Source: Phycisphaeraceae bacterium
GTDB lineage: Bacteria > Planctomycetota > Phycisphaerae > Phycisphaerales > UBA1924
Assembly: GCA_020639195.1 (NCBI GenBank)
Contig: JACKHB010000003.1
Location: forward strand, 558,001-622,000
Direction: 5' to 3'
DNA length: 64,000 nucleotides
Under the pieces are notes generated by a model that was not told the origin of the DNA, ran no database searches, and saw nothing but the letters and a program-made list of their open reading frames with translations. Below, piece by piece: positions 17,589 through 28,600 of the stretch (positions within the stretch are counted from its first letter, which is position 1; the number at the start of each line of letters is the position of its first letter). The translations under genes were made by a program, and so were the position numbers.

Positions 17589-19574
17589 ATGAGAGGAACG
17601 CACAGGACGGGCGTGCTCGCCGGGGCCCCCTGGATGCTCGGCGGCGCAGCGTTGCTTCTCTCGATAGGCGCCGTGCCCATGCGGGCGATGGCCCAGCCGG
17701 ACGAGCCCGTCGAGTTGTACGAATTCGCCCAGCCGGAGGACCGAGACGGCCAGAAGTTCGCCGTCGGTCCCATCGCTCTGGTGTATGCGGACACCCTGAC
17801 CGGGCCTGTGATGGAGTCCCGTCCGGGCCACCCCGATCTCACGCTGTTCGATGGCGTCGAAATCGAACTGCTCCAGACCTCCGATGGATATGTGGCGCCG
17901 CGCCCGGGCGTGCCGACGGTCACGCTCACGCTCGCGGAGATCAATGCCGGCGCGCCGCGGGACTACTACGCCAGCGCCATCCTCGCGATCGCAAACTCCA
18001 TCGTGAGGGAATTCAGGCGGCAAGGCGTCATCGGCACCTTCGTCGTTCCCGAAGAGATCAACTTGGGTACCGGTGGCGACCTGAGACAGGCTGGCAACAC
18101 CGGGCTGACGATGCGGATCCTCACCTCGCGAGTGACGAGACTGCGGACAGACGCCTTTGGCGAGCGGGTGCCCACGGACGATCGCATCGACAATCCTGTC
18201 CACACTCCGATCAAGCGCAACTCGCCTATCCAGCCCGCGACCGACGAGGGCGAAGACACCTCGCTGCTGAACAAGAACGCGCTCGATCGGTACGTGCTCT
18301 GGCTGAACCGCCACGCCGGCCGACGCGTTGACGTCGCCATCGCCAGCGATCGCGTGCCCGGCACCGCCGTGCTGGACTTCATGGTTCAGGAGTCCAAGCC
18401 GTGGAGCGTGTATTTCCAGCTCTCCAACACCGGGACCGAAAACACCAACGAGTGGCGTGAGCGATTCGGCCTGATCCACAACCAGCTGATGGGCAACGAC
18501 GACACGCTGCTCATCGACTACATCACGTCCGGATTCGATTCGTCCAACGCCATCGTCGCGTCGTACGAGGCGCCCTTTGGAGACCTGGGCCGGACCCGTT
18601 GGCGGGTCTTTGGATCGTGGAACGAGTTCACCGCCTCCGACGTCGGCCTTGCCGATGAGACGTTCAGCGGCGACGGCTGGAGCGTCGGGGCCAGCGTCAT
18701 CCACAACATCTACCAGGGCCCGGATCCCTTCAATCCCGACTCTCAGCCCAATCTCTTCGTCGATCTGTTCGGATCGGTGAGGTACCACGAGGTCTCGACT
18801 TCCAACGACACGATCTCGCTCGAGGGATCGGGCGCGTTCTGGTTCCCGCAGCTCGGTGTGACCGTCGAACGAGCCAGCGAGACGGCGAGTTTCAACGCGA
18901 CCGTCGATCTCGAGGCTGGTTTCACGGGCGACGACCAGATGGACCTCGAGCCGCTCGGTCGCCTTGAGCCCGACGACTCCTGGGTCACGCTGAACTGGGA
19001 CGGTTCGTACACGTTCTTCCTCGAGCCGCTGCTCTTTGGCGATGCGTGGGCAGATCCGAATGATTCGAGCGTACCGCACACTCTGGCCCATGAACTGGCG
19101 CTGACCCTTTCAGGCCAGTACGCGTTCGACTTCCGGCTCGTGCCCAACTTCGAATCGGTCGTCGGCGGCGCAAGCACGGTTCGCGGGTATCCCGAGTCGA
19201 TCGTTGCGGCGGACTCCGTCGTCGTCGCCAGTGCTGAGTATCGATTCCACGTTCCGCGGGCCTTCGACGTCGATCCGAATCCCACCAACTCAATATTTGG
19301 GCGCCCCTTCAAAGTGGCTCCGCAGGAGGTGTGGGGCCGGCCGGACTGGGATCTGGTGCTGAGCGCGTTTGTCGATATTGCCCGCACCATGAACAGCGAC
19401 AAGCTCGGGTTCGAGGCCGACGAGACGCTCGTGGGCGCCGGCGTCGGGGCCGAGGTCTCGATCTATCGAAACGTCTTCGTGAGTGTGGACTGGGGCTTTG
19501 CGCTCTCGGATGTCGGCGACGAGGTCGATTCCGGAGACAGCGAGTTCCACTTCATCCTCACGCTGCTGTACTGA
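17589..19574 (+). CDS. Two-partner secretion outer-membrane transporter (TpsB / ShlB-FhaC family)
   Basis: 661 residues from the ATG at 17589, with GGGAAGG 7-10 bases upstream. The signal peptide ends near AMA-Q (about residue 36). A POTRA-like periplasmic part follows (ILTSRVTRLRTDAFGERVP, then LLNKNALDRYVLWLNR). From about residue 265 it is an amphipathic beta-barrel, with short Gly/Asp turns and a final strand ending in Tyr (HFILTLLY), the usual beta-barrel assembly signal. VRGYPES lies near residue 535, in the place of the VRGF/Y motif of loop 6. The length is typical or slightly long. The giant exoprotein follows after about 120 bp in the same direction, the standard TpsB-TpsA layout. 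It should export that protein to the cell surface. Confidence 0.88.
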   Translation: MRGTHRTGVLAGAPWMLGGAALLLSIGAVPMRAMAQPDEPVELYEFAQPEDRDGQKFAVGPIALVYADTLTGPVMESRPGHPDLTLFDGVEIELLQTSDGYVAPRPGVPTVTLTLAEINAGAPRDYYASAILAIANSIVREFRRQGVIGTFVVPEEINLGTGGDLRQAGNTGLTMRILTSRVTRLRTDAFGERVPTDDRIDNPVHTPIKRNSPIQPATDEGEDTSLLNKNALDRYVLWLNRHAGRRVDVAIASDRVPGTAVLDFMVQESKPWSVYFQLSNTGTENTNEWRERFGLIHNQLMGNDDTLLIDYITSGFDSSNAIVASYEAPFGDLGRTRWRVFGSWNEFTASDVGLADETFSGDGWSVGASVIHNIYQGPDPFNPDSQPNLFVDLFGSVRYHEVSTSNDTISLEGSGAFWFPQLGVTVERASETASFNATVDLEAGFTGDDQMDLEPLGRLEPDDSWVTLNWDGSYTFFLEPLLFGDAWADPNDSSVPHTLAHELALTLSGQYAFDFRLVPNFESVVGGASTVRGYPESIVAADSVVVASAEYRFHVPRAFDVDPNPTNSIFGRPFKVAPQEVWGRPDWDLVLSAFVDIARTMNSDKLGFEADETLVGAGVGAEVSIYRNVFVSVDWGFALSDVGDEVDSGDSEFHFILTLLY

Positions 19575-19657
19575 CCCACGGGGGTCGCGAAAGAGCCTCT
19601 CGCGCCGCGCCGCCCACGCGACGAGGGAGCCGGGGAGACACGGGCACGCCAGGCACG

Positions 19658-19674
19658 CCCGCGCGGTGCGCGGG
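19658..19674 (+). other. Short GC hairpin just before the tpsA ribosome-binding site
   Basis: Arms CCCGCGC and GCGCGGG with a 3-nt loop, about 10 bp upstream of the GAGGAG of the exoprotein gene. There is no T-run. It may limit translation or stabilise the mRNA end. Short GC palindromes also arise by chance in this genome. Confidence 0.25.
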
Positions 19675-19697
19675 CCGGATCGCCAGAGGAGATGGCA

Positions 19698-22600
19698 ATG
19701 TCGCACGGAACAAAGCGATCGAACCGGTCCGCCACCCGTCGCGTCGGAATCCTGGCCGGGCCGGTCGTCACGCTCATGTGCGTGCCGGCGCTCGCAGGGC
19801 CCGAAGGAGAGCGGGTCGTCGCGGGGAAAGCGCGATTCAACCGACGCGGCGACGTGACGACGATTCGTGCCGCCGATCGGACGGTCATCAATTACTCGTC
19901 ATTCGATATTGCTGGGCATGAGACCGTCCGCTTCATCCAGCCGAGCGAGACGGCCAGGGTTCTCAACCGCATCCAGAGCGCAGAGCCCACGCACATCGAT
20001 GGCGCTCTGCTGGCCAACGGAATCGTCTACTTCGTGAATCGCGCCGGCGTGTACTTCGGCCAGAGTGCGGTCGTCGACGTCGGCCAGATCTACGCCGCCG
20101 CGGGGAACATCACCAACCGCGATTTCCGCGCGGGCATCGACCACTTCACCCTCTCGGGCGAGGTGGTGAACCGCGGGACTATCCGCGGAGAGATGGTCGC
20201 CCTGCTTGGCGATCGCGTCGCCAACTTCGGCAGCATCGTCGCCGATGAGGGCACGGTGATCATGGCCTCGGGGCAGGACGTGCTCATCGGCGAGCGCGGC
20301 GGCCATGTGTTCGCCAAGATCGAGGGAGCCAACCGGGCCGGGGCGCAGGGCGTCTCGGGACCCGCGGGCACGCTCGAGAACGCGGGGTCGATCACCGCCG
20401 AGAACGGTGACATCGTGATCGGCGCCGGCGACATCTACGCGCTGGTGCTCCACGACGCGTCGCGCCTCCGCGCCGAAACGATCCGCGTCGAAGGAGGCCA
20501 GGGGGTTGTGACGACCGTCTCGGGATCGCTCGATGCCAGCAGTCCCGACGGGAGAGGCGGCTCGATCAGCGTCCTGGGGGAAAAGGTCGCCCTCTACGGC
20601 GCAACGGTGGATGCCTCCGGCTCGGCCGGCGGCGGCGAAGTGTTGATCGGTGGCGACTTCCAGGGCCGCGGTGATCTGCGGACCGCGGATCGCACGTTCA
20701 TTGATCGCGATTCCACGATCCGCGCCGATGCAACCGTCCGGGGCGATGGCGGCAGGGTCATCGTCTGGTCCGATGAGATCACTGGATTCCTCGGCCAGAT
20801 CAGCGCCCGCGGCGGCACATCGGGCGGTGCCGGCGGCTTCGTCGAGGTGTCCGGCAAGCAGTCGCTCGCGTTCCGCGGACAGGTGGATCTGCTATCCGCC
20901 AGCGGTCAGCACGGCACGCTGCTGCTCGATCCCGACAACATCGTGATCATCGATGGTGGACCGGGCGCCGACGATGCAGAGATCGCTGATGGCGAGATCC
21001 TCGCGGGAGATGGCGGCGCCGTCACGTTCACGATCTCAGAAGACGCCCTCGAAGCTCTCAGCGGCAGCATCCTCCTTCAGGCCAACGACAACATCACCGT
21101 TAATGACCTCGGCGACAACCTTCTCGATCTCGCCTCGGCCACCGGAGAAACAGTCGAGTTTACCGCCGACTTCGACGGCAATGGCACCGGCGCGTTCACC
21201 ATGCTCGGCGCCGACGACACAATCGGCACGCAGGGTGCGGACGTCACCATCACGGCCAACTCGATCGCACTCTCGACCAGCACGATCGACACGACCGGTG
21301 GTGGAGGTTCCGGCTCGGTCACGCTTCTCGCGGCAGACGGCATCACGGGAGGCAACATCTCGACCGGTGGCGGCGATATCTCCGCCGACGCCAACACCGA
21401 CGACACGGCCGACAACGCGACGCTCACCATCAACGACGACACCACGTGGGATTCTGGCGGTGGCGACATCCAGGTCGTGGCCGGCGGCGTGCAACTCGGC
21501 ACCGGTGGCGTTGCCCAGCGGCTCGATGCGGGCGACGGATCGATCCTCGTCACACATTGGAACACGACTACCGGCATCATCAGCCTCGGCAGCACTGCCG
21601 GTGCAGGATTGCACCTCTCCGACGCGGAGTTGGCCAAAGTCACCGCCGCGAACCTCATCATCGGCGCCGATGGCGCGACTGGCGGTTTGGCGGCGGGCCT
21701 TACCGCTCAGACGATCATTGTCCGAGACGCCAACATCACCAATATCAGCGGTCTGGTCACGCTCAACGCGCTTTCGGCGGGCGGCAGCGTGAATTTCAGC
21801 AACGTGCTCTCGTCGGATAACTCCACGTTTTCCGGCGGACTGAGCACGTTCGCCGACTCGAGCATCAACATCCAGCCCAACCTGACGACCGTCGGCAACA
21901 TGCACTTTGAGGTCTCGGCCGGGGAGATAACCGTCGGCCCGCAGGGTGGTACCAGCATGCCGACGCTCAGTTCCGGCGGCGGTGGTATCACGTTCAACTC
22001 GGCAACGCGCATCACCAACGACGGCGACCTGAGCATCGCCAGCGCAGGTGGAGATGTCGAGTTCGCGTCCACCCTCTCCGGCACCGCCGGCGGCGCTGTT
22101 GAGACGATCACGATCGATGCGGGGACGGGATCGCTGACCCTCGGCGGCGATCTCAGCGGCGATGGGACCACCGCATCTGCCACGGGGCTCACCTCCGTCA
22201 CGATCACCAACGCGGGCACGACCTCCATCCAGGGCGTCGATATCACAGGCGCATTCGCGCTGACGAATCCGCTGACGGGTGATTTCACCACCAACGGCGG
22301 GTCGATGTCCGTCGGCTCCCTCACCGGGCTCGCTGGCGACGGGTTCTCATTCGGGGCGGTCACGATCACCGGCGGCGGCTTCTCGATCGACAACGCAGGG
22401 CTCTTGGAGATCGGGGGCCTGTTCGACCTTCAGGGCGCATTCGATCAGAACTCCACCGCCGGCACGGGCACGGTTGAATTGGCTGGCGATATCGACGTCA
22501 ACACGCTCGGCGACATCGACTTCGCCAGCCCAGTCGAGGTCCTCGCCGGCTTCGGCGGCACGCTCGATGCCGGCGCCGACGATGTGATTCTTGGCGGCGG

Positions 22601-25600
22601 ACTGACCGGTTCGGGTATCGATGTCACGCTGGCCGGCACGACCATCACCCTCGGCGGCGGCGTCGCCACCGATGGTGGCAACCTCATCGTCAATGGCGAC
22701 ACCACGCTCACGGGCGCCCTCGAGCTCTCCACCGGCACTGGCGTGCAGTCGTGGAACGGCTCGATCGCCGCGTCCACCTTCGACACGGTCTTCACGGGCG
22801 ACGGTCTGGACTTCAATGGAGGCGCCGACAGCGTCAACGGCACCGGAACCCTCACAATCCGTCCGGCCGATGAGTTCACCGATCTCGACGTCGGGGACGT
22901 CGCCGGCGTCGGCGGCACGCCGGGCACGGGCCTGCGATTCGGTCTGGGAGACATCAACGCCATCGGTCCCGGGTTCGCCTCGATCGCCTTTGGTTTCGAG
23001 ACAATCGGCGAGCACGCACTCCAGGTCGGACGGATCGCCGGAGTCAACGCCTTCCAGAGCGAGGTTGCGTTCCATGCCCCTGCGGGCGCCGGCGCCATCA
23101 GCATTCTGGGCAACATCTTCGGCGCCGGATTCACGTTCAACGGAACGGGCGCCACCACGACCATCGCCGGCAATATCAACACAGGCGGTGGTGATCTCAT
23201 CATCAACGACTCCGTCGTCATCGACGAGAACGCCGACGTTCGCCTCATCACCGGAGGTGGACTCGTCCAGATCACCGGCACGATCGGGGGCACGACGGGC
23301 GGCGGCGATGAGTCCCTCACCTTCGATACGGGCGCGGGCGGCGTCGATCTGCAGGACGGGCTGTTCGGAGATTCCGGGCTGGGCCAGGCGGATGCCACGG
23401 GCCTGGCCGACATCGACTTCGCGGGGACCGGGTTCGTCTCGGTGTTCGAGGTGGCCGTCAGCGGCACCTTCGAGACCAGCGCTGCCCTCGGCGGATCGTT
23501 CTCCACCAATGGACAGTCGCTCGAGGCCGGCGACGTGGATCTCGCCGGTGTGCAATTCAGCTTCGGCGGCGTGACCACCACATCGGGCGGATTCACGATC
23601 GACAACTCGGATGTCATCCTGTTCCAGGGCGAAGTCGATCTCGCCGGAGCGCTCGACCAGAACTCCACCGCGGGCACGGGCTCGGTCCGATTCCTCACCG
23701 GCTGTGATTCGATCGCCGCCGCAGACGCGGACATGACCTTCGAGAGCTCGGTAAGTGTCGAGGTCGACGACACGTTCTTCGACGCCGGCACCGGTGGCTT
23801 CACCTTTGACGACTCCGTCTCGCTCGCAGCGAACGACACCACCTTTACGGGCAATCGTCTCGACTTTGGCGGCGGCGTCGACAGCGTGACGGGATCGGGC
23901 GTTCTCACCATCCGCCCCGCCGACATATTCACGGACCTGGACATCGGCAACATCGCCGGGGCCGGCGGCACGCCGGGCTCGGGGCTTCGTTTCGGCCTGG
24001 GCGACTTGGACGCAATCGCTGCCGGATTCGAATCGGTCGAGTTCGGCTGGGCGACGTTTGGTCAGCACGAGATTCAGGTAGCAGGCCTCTCGGGCGGTCA
24101 CGCCCTGGAAAACACGACCTACCTGCATGCACCAACGGGCGCTGGCACCATCTCGATCCTGAACAACCTCTCGGTGACCGACGCGAACCTGTTCGTGCTC
24201 ACCGGCGCGGCGACAATCGGCTCGTCCCTGGAGATCAATACGGGTACCGGGGGCCAGACCTGGACGGGCGCTGTCGCCTCTGGCGCGTTCGACGCCACCT
24301 TTACCGGCAACCGCCTCGACTTCACCGGCGGCAACGACAGCGTGACCGGAACCGGGACGCTCACCATCCGCCCGGCCGACGAGTTCACTGACCTTGATCT
24401 GGGCGATGTCGCGGGCGCTGGCGGCACGCCCGGCGGCGGACTTCGGTTCGGCTTGGGCGACTTCGCCGCGATCGACGGTACGTTCTCCGGGGTTGAGTTC
24501 GGCTGGGCCACGATCGGCCAGCATGCGATTCAGGTGGCCGGAGTCAGCGGCGGAAATGCCTCCGCCAACTCCCTGACGTTCCACTCCCCCGTTGGCGGTG
24601 GAGGAGCGTTCTTCCTGAACAACCTGACCCTCACCGATCGCAACCTGACCGTGAACGCCGATTCGGCCTTCGGCTCAAGTCTGGAAGTCTCGACCGGTAC
24701 AGGCGTCCACAACTGGAACGGCCTGCTCGCACTGGGCGGTTTCGACGGCGTGCTCACCGGCAATGGCATCGACTTCAACGGCGGCGCCGACAGCGTCGGT
24801 GGCTCAGGCGTGATCACGCTCCGTCCGGCCGATGAGTTCACCGACATCGACGTCGGCAATGTCTCCGGCGCCGGAGGCACGCCGGGCTCTGGACTTCGAT
24901 TTGGCCAGGGCGACATCAATGCCCTCGCCGACGGCTTCGACGCCATCCGATTTGGGTTCGAGGGCATCGGTGAGCACGCGATCCAAATTGGCATCGCAAC
25001 CTTTACCGACAGCGTCGAGTTCCATGCCCCCGCCGGCGCCGGCTCAATTCTGGTGCTCGGTCCGCTCACCACCGCGGGGATGGGCGCGGCCTCGGTCACC
25101 GTTGACGGACCTGGGGCAACCACCACACTTGCCGGCGACATCACCACAAATGGCGGCGACATCGTCGTCGACGATAACGCCGTTGTTGCCGAGGGTGCCT
25201 CGCCCACGCTGACCTCCAATGGAGGAGCCATCTCCATCACGGGGACTACCGGCGGGACCACCGGCGGCGCCGCAGAATCGCTCCGCCTCGTGGCCGACAC
25301 CGGCGCGGTCTCCCTTGGTGATGGTGTGTACGGCGACACAGGGACCATGGCGGCCGATGCAACCGGCCTCGCGGACTTCTTCATCGACTCCGCGGCCGCG
25401 GTGGCGATGCGCGCCCTCGCGATCAGTGGCCAGTTCTCCGCTGGCGGCGTCTCGCGGATCGGCACGAGCTTCTCCACCAACGGTCAGGCAATCGAGGCCG
25501 GCGTGTTCGACTTGAACGGCACCGATTTCAGCCTCGACGATGTCACGTCGACCAGTGGTGGTTTCACAATCGATAACAGCGGAGGTGTCGTTGCACTAGG

Positions 25601-28600
25601 AGCTTTCAACCTCGCGGGGGCGTTCGATCAGAACGATTCCGCCGGTACCGGGCTCGTTTCGCTCGGCGGAAACATCACGACGCCCAACGCGAATATCGAC
25701 TTTGCGAGTCAGGTGGGGCTCTCCTCGGGCGGGATCGAGATCGCGGCAGGAACCGCCGGCATCACGTTCTCCACCGGTTTCTCGGTCAATGGACTCGACG
25801 CGACGCTCACCGCCAATCGAGTCGATTTCAATGGCGGAGTCGCGAGCGTGACCGGGGCGGGCGGGTCCTTGCTTATCCGGCCCGCGACCGATTCCACGGA
25901 CATCGACATCGGCAACGTCGCCGGCGCGGGAGGCACGCCGGGTTCCGGGCTCAGGTTCGGTCAAGGGGACCTGATGGCGATCGCCGGCGATTTCGGTCTC
26001 GTGGAATTCGGGTATGAGACCACGGGCTCGCACGCGATCCAGATTGCCAACTCGGTCTTCATCAGTCCCACCATCTTCCACGCACCGCTTGGGTCCATCA
26101 CCCTCCTTGGTTCGATCGAAGCCTCCGGAAACGGCTCGGTCGGGTTCGATTCTGGCACGTTCATCTTCGGCCCAGGCGCCGAGATCATCACAGATGGATC
26201 GGACGTCCTGCTGCCGGGCGACATCGTCCTCGCCGATGACTCCACGATCTCAACGATGGGCGGGGACATCTTTGTTGACGGCACGATCAACGGCGACGGC
26301 AACGGTCCTTGGTCACTCTCTCTCTTCGCCCTGCTCGATGACTCTGGAACCGTCGGTCTACGCGATCGCGTCGGTGGGGTCGAGGCGCTCAACAACCTGA
26401 CCATCGAGGGCTGGGATGTCCGCCTGACTGGGCTCGGCACGTCGATCGCGCCTGGCGTCTTGGGCGTAACCACCGTGACGGCTGCAGACGATCTTCGGTT
26501 CCGTGGCAATACGTACAACGCCAACGAGCAGATCTACGCATCCGGGGATGAGATCAGGCCGGAGGTGAACACGACGTTCCGCTCCAACGGCTTCGATCTC
26601 AGCTTCCTGCTCGCTACGACGGCGATCGTCGGGGATGTCGATGGCTTCCAGGGCACGCTGCTTCTGAATGGCTCGAATCTGTCGATCGAGACGGACGGCG
26701 GAGACCTGACGTTCGAGCGCGGGGTCGAGAACGACCTCGGAGCTGCGGGCGATGCCGATATCGACTTCGATGCCGGCGCGGGCGTCATCGCCGTTGGCGG
26801 CGGGATCGGAACGTCCATCGCAGTCGGCTCGGTCCACATGGCAGGGTCCGAGATCGATCTCGTCGGAGTTCGGAGCAACAACTCGCAGACTTTCACGGCG
26901 ACGACCATCCGTGTCGGCGGCGACCACCGGACCGAAGTGCTCAACACGGGGGACATCTTCTTTGACGGAGACGTAATCTTCACCGCCGACTCGATCGTCC
27001 GGTCCGCGGGAGCCCTGACGGATGACATCGAAGTCTCCGGCACCCTCAACGGCGCGTTCGATGGCTCGTTCTTTGGCGGCGCTGGGGTCGTCCGATTCCT
27101 GGACGTCATCGGCGCGACCGATCCGCTGACCGGACTTTCCGTCGCCGGCGGCACGGTGTTCTTGTCGGGCGTCGGTTCGGCTCCATCCTCCGGTGTGGCC
27201 GGAGCGTTCACCGTGACGGCCCTGTCCGACATCGTGTTCACTGGCGGCCTCTACAACGCCCACGCCCACTCTTACTCCGCTGGCGACGAGCACCGCATCA
27301 CACAGACCACCACGTTCTCTTCGCCCACCGACGACACGATCAGCTTCGCAGGAGCCGGCTTCCTTCGGTTGGTTTCCGACTCGTCGCTCATCGTTGACAG
27401 CCAGCTGGGCGACGCCAGTTTCGCCGTCGAGATTACCGGCGATGACGGCAGCGAGGACCTCTTCGTCACCGTTGGCGGAACCGCCAGCTTCATCCAGATC
27501 GGCACACTCGCCAATGGCAACCTGCCGTCCACGCCGCGGATCGATCGGATCGAGATTACCGCCAACGAGGTCGAACTCGGCGGCGATGTATTCGGGAACT
27601 CAATCCTGCTCCAACCGTTCTCCCAGGATCGAGACATCGAGATTGCCGGAGGAACCGACGACGATCGATTCGACCTCACGGCTCCCGAAATCGCGCTGCT
27701 CAACGACGGCTTCTCCTCCATCACCATCGGCCGCGACGACGGCATAGGCGTGACCACGATCAACGAGATCACCTTCTCCGATCCCGTCATCTTCCGCCAG
27801 GGCGACCCTTCGCTCGTCGGCGAGGTCGCTCGCACTCGGATCATCGGCGATCTCCGAGGGACCGACGACGCATCGTTCGTCTTTGAAGGACTCGACTCGA
27901 TCGTCGAACTTGCCGCGGCGATAACCACCGACGGGCAGTTGGTCACGATCAATCCCAATGTCGAGGTGAGCGCGGACTCCACGATCGATTCCGATGGCGG
28001 AGATATCACCGTTCAGGGCTCGATCGACGGCCCCGCCGGGCTCTCGCTGCTCGCACTCATCGACGACAACAGCGGCGGGCTCGTGTCCGTTCGAGACCGC
28101 ATCGGAATCACCTCGCCTCTCGCGTTCCTGACCCTCGAAGGCTCTGATGTCGCCTTCCGTGCCATCGGAACCCTTGCCAGCGCGGGCATCCTCGGCGAAC
28201 TCAGCACGACCGCCGTCGACGACAACATCTTCAATGGATTCGTCGTCCACGTCGGCTCGCTCTCGGCGTCGGCCGGAGACGAGAACCGAATCGCGCGCGA
28301 CGGCACGCACATTCGCACCACCGGCGGCGACGTCACCTTCACCCAGGGTCAGCTCACGCTGCTCGACAGCAACAGCCTGACCATCGAAAGCAACGGCGGC
28401 AACATCCTCGTCACCGACGAAATCACGACGCGCAAGGGACCCGCTGACGAGCCGAATCAGGGCGACATAGTCCTGGACGCCGACACGGGCAACATCGTTC
28501 TAGAGAGCGACGTTGGACCCATCAACCTGCTCCGCGTCGGAAGCCTCACGGCGACGGGCGCCACCATCTCCGTGCAGGGGGTGAGCACCCTCCGTTCTCA

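Noticed and set aside
22347..24584. 745-codon - strand frame across the TpsA repeats
   Set aside because: It is a shadow of the repeat-containing exoprotein; its own apparent repeats only mirror those on the + strand.
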